Below are positions 5,707 through 6,789 of a stretch of 6,789 nucleotides of DNA, one piece after another; the first letter of the stretch is position 1, and every line of letters begins with the position of its first letter. The position numbers and the translations under genes were made by a program. The notes under the pieces are model-generated. The model was not told the DNA's origin and searched no databases. It worked only from the letters and a program-made list of their open reading frames with translations. The stretch lies in the NCBI GenBank assembly GCA_903831925.1, contig CAIKZV010000586.1:1-6789 (forward strand), in the 5' to 3' direction. The stretch is from an uncultured Burkholderiales bacterium (GTDB lineage: Bacteria; Pseudomonadota; Gammaproteobacteria; Burkholderiales; Burkholderiaceae_E).

Positions 5707-6420
5707 TCAGGTCGATGGGGAGTCAGTCAGCGGCGAATCGAGCAATCGATAGCCGATGCCGCGAACCGTCTCGATCATCGACTCGGCGCCGACATTGGCC
5801 AGCGACATTCTCAGGCGGCTGACATGCACGTCAATGACCCGCTCGAGGACGTCATCCGAATCACAGACAAGCTTGACCAGCTGGGAGCGTGTGAACACCC
5901 GACCGGGCGCGGTCAGCAAATGAGCCAGCAACTCGGCTTCGACCCGGCGCAGCACGAGTGCATCGCCATGGACCCGGGCGCGGCGAGTGGCCTGATCGAA
6001 CACCAGCGGCCCGCAACGCATCTCGGTGCTGCTGTCGGGCATCGCGCTGACCGCCTCGCAACGGCGCATGACCGCAAGAATCCGTCGTTGCAGCTCGATC
6101 GGGGACATCCGCCCTGCGACATAGTCATCCGCGCCGGCTTCGAGTCCGATGGCGATATCGATATCGCTCGAGCGCGGCCCGAGCATGATCAGCGGCAGAT
6201 CGCGCGTCGCCGGATAGGAGCGCAGCAGCTTGAGATATTGAACGCCCGATCGGTCGGGAAGCATTGCACCCAGCAGCACCACGCCGACCCGATGCTGCCG
6301 CATGAACCGATCAGCCTCTTCGCAGGAAGACGCTCCCTGAGCGATCAGGCCGTGAGGCTCAAGCAGGTGTGCCAGGCTGTCGACCAGACCGGTGTGAGAA
6401 TCGACGACCAGCGCAAACAT
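5707..6420 (-). CDS. OmpR/PhoB-type regulator with a pseudo-receiver domain
   Basis: 237 residues. Residues 1-120 have the receiver fold (FALVVDSH, VGVVLLGAMLPDRSG, AGADDYVAGRMSP). Residues 135-227 are an OmpR-type winged helix with textbook motifs: GRVFTRSQL, RVIDVHVSRLRMSL and IETVRGIGYRLL. The receiver lacks its chemistry: Gly51 stands where the phosphoacceptor Asp should be, Gly81 at the usual Thr/Ser position, and Gly103 replaces the conserved Lys (DDYVAGR instead of the common DDYVxKP). Only Asp7 remains of the acidic pair (VDSH). Classical phosphorylation by a histidine kinase is therefore unlikely, and no kinase gene is in the window. It is the first gene of the - strand operon with the exosortase and may control that operon. 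No strong Shine-Dalgarno precedes the ATG at 6420. The DNA-binding half looks intact. Confidence 0.88.
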   Translation of the reverse strand: MFALVVDSHTGLVDSLAHLLEPHGLIAQGASSCEEADRFMRQHRVGVVLLGAMLPDRSGVQYLKLLRSYPATRDLPLIMLGPRSSDIDIAIGLEAGADDYVAGRMSPIELQRRILAVMRRCEAVSAMPDSSTEMRCGPLVFDQATRRARVHGDALVLRRVEAELLAHLLTAPGRVFTRSQLVKLVCDSDDVLERVIDVHVSRLRMSLANVGAESMIETVRGIGYRLLDSPLTDSPST

Positions 6421-6538
6421 GGACGTCAGCCCGCGCAGCGCTCAGGCATCTGTCTGGCTAAGCCTGACCGCCTGATCGAGGTGGAACATTTCATAATTCC
6501 GACTGCCGACATCAGTCACTCCGAATTCTCACCATCAG

Positions 6539-6553
6539 GTGTCTGCCAGACAC
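6539..6553. repeat. Perfect 7+1+7 palindrome in the regulator's upstream region
   Basis: GTGTCTGCCAGACAC is two 7 bp arms around one central base, about 120 bp upstream of the pseudo-receiver regulator start. The core TGTCTG/CAGACA recurs nearby at 6451-6456 and 6584-6589, giving four copies within about 140 bp. It could be an operator for the regulator or another dimeric protein. The hexamer core also occurs by chance inside coding sequence (near 2680), so only the dyad itself is notable. Confidence 0.4.
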
Positions 6554-6559
6554 TGCTAT

Positions 6560-6574
6560 CTGAGTTTGTCTCAG
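6560..6574. repeat. Short inverted repeat CTGAG-N5-CTCAG
   Basis: 5 bp arms (6560-6564 and 6570-6574) around TTTGT, 6 bp from the preceding palindrome. It could be part of a compound operator, or a weak hairpin downstream of the gene ending at 6652. No U-run follows on either strand, so it is not a convincing terminator. Confidence 0.25.
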
Positions 6575-6651
6575 GAAGATGAACAGACAGCCGCGCTACG
6601 GCCGGGCCGCATTGGGCTGAAATGCTCTGTTCGCAGTGCTGTTCGGAACCA

Positions 6652-6789
6652 TCAGCCGATCAGGCTTGGGGTCGGCCGAAACCGCGTATCGGATGCGGTC
6701 TGACCATCGCTCTGAAGTCCTTCCACGCAATCCCGAAATTCCTGGCGAAAACGCGCCGGCGAAAAGCGCTCGGCATTGCGACGGCAGCA
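6652..6789 (-). CDS. Probable glycosyltransferase, C-terminal 45 residues (5' end outside window)
   Basis: The - strand frame entering at 6789 reads RRNAERFSPARFRQEFRD and ends at the TGA at 6654-6652. 'NAxRFSxxRFRxEF' is the usual final helix of GT4-type glycosyltransferases, where it packs back on the N-terminal domain, and a short polar tail follows as here. A glycosyltransferase fits an EPS locus. The fragment is too short to name the family or sugar, and the other two frames on this strand are also open over part of the stretch, so this rests on motif resemblance. It is in the same orientation as the regulator, but 231 bp separate them. Confidence 0.5.
   Translation of the reverse strand, partial: CCRRNAERFSPARFRQEFRDCVEGLQSDGQTASDTRFRPTPSLIG

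Larger units (their letters stand above)
6421..6651 (-). promoter_or_regulatory. Intergenic region, probable promoter/control region of the regulator-exosortase operon
   Basis: 231 bp without a convincing gene, between the stop at 6652 and the regulator start. Besides the palindromes at 6539-6574 it has GACTG-N7-CAGTC (6501-6517) and TCAGGC-N14-GCCTGA (6442-6467). The AT-rich patch around 6489-6500 gives a possible -10 (TATGAA on the - strand), but no good -35 sits at the right distance. A 7-codon open frame begins at 6450 on the - strand and ends 5 nt before the regulator ATG; it could be a leader peptide but has no clear RBS. The exact promoter is not resolved. Confidence 0.4.

Noticed and set aside
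5824..6582. + strand open frame (252 codons) opposite the regulator
   Set aside because: The composition is typical of antisense read-through and the opposite strand encodes a clear winged-helix regulator.
6598..6789. + strand and other - strand open frames at the right edge
   Set aside because: Several frames are open over this short stretch, but only the - strand frame ending at 6652 gives a recognisable glycosyltransferase-like ending.

Overview
This is GC-rich proteobacterial DNA with strong G/C preference at third codon positions. The gene content (EpsD/EpsF/EpsG exopolysaccharide genes, an exosortase, a PEP-CTERM protein) points to a biofilm- or EPS-forming Beta- or Gammaproteobacterium. 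I cannot name the genus from the sequence.

Left part, + strand (1-2750): the 3' end of an eps operon. It holds the tail of an EpsD-type peptidyl-prolyl isomerase/lipoprotein, then EpsF (Wzz-like chain-length determinant), then EpsG (the cytoplasmic BY-kinase-like partner of EpsF). The genes are translationally coupled: EpsD/EpsF overlap by ATGA and EpsF/EpsG overlap by 8 bp. EpsG has degraded nucleotide-binding motifs.

Right part, - strand (2793-6420), convergent to the eps genes. In transcription order it holds: (i) an OmpR/PhoB-type regulator whose receiver has lost the phosphoacceptor Asp and the conserved Thr and Lys; (ii) a short exosortase with the Cys/Arg/His triad, most like the XrtH type; (iii) a 540-residue protein joining a polytopic membrane domain to a trypsin-like serine protease that ends in its own C-terminal sorting-like tail (VPLPPW, hydrophobic stretch, basic end); (iv) a small secreted PEP-CTERM protein. 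Genes i-iii are tightly packed (15 bp gap, then a 1 bp TGATG overlap). The PEP-CTERM gene follows after about 100 bp. Just before its start is a perfect TGTGA-N6-TCACA palindrome lying inside a longer hairpin that includes the ribosome binding site.

At the right edge (6652-6789, - strand) is what looks like the last 45 codons of a glycosyltransferase. The 231 bp between it and the regulator holds several short inverted repeats and is the likely control region of the right-hand module.

The most notable content is the regulator/exosortase/membrane-protease/PEP-CTERM module. It reads as a compact protein-sorting unit in which the exosortase is translationally coupled to a periplasmic protease that may itself be an exosortase substrate. 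No RNA genes, CRISPR arrays or mobile elements were seen.
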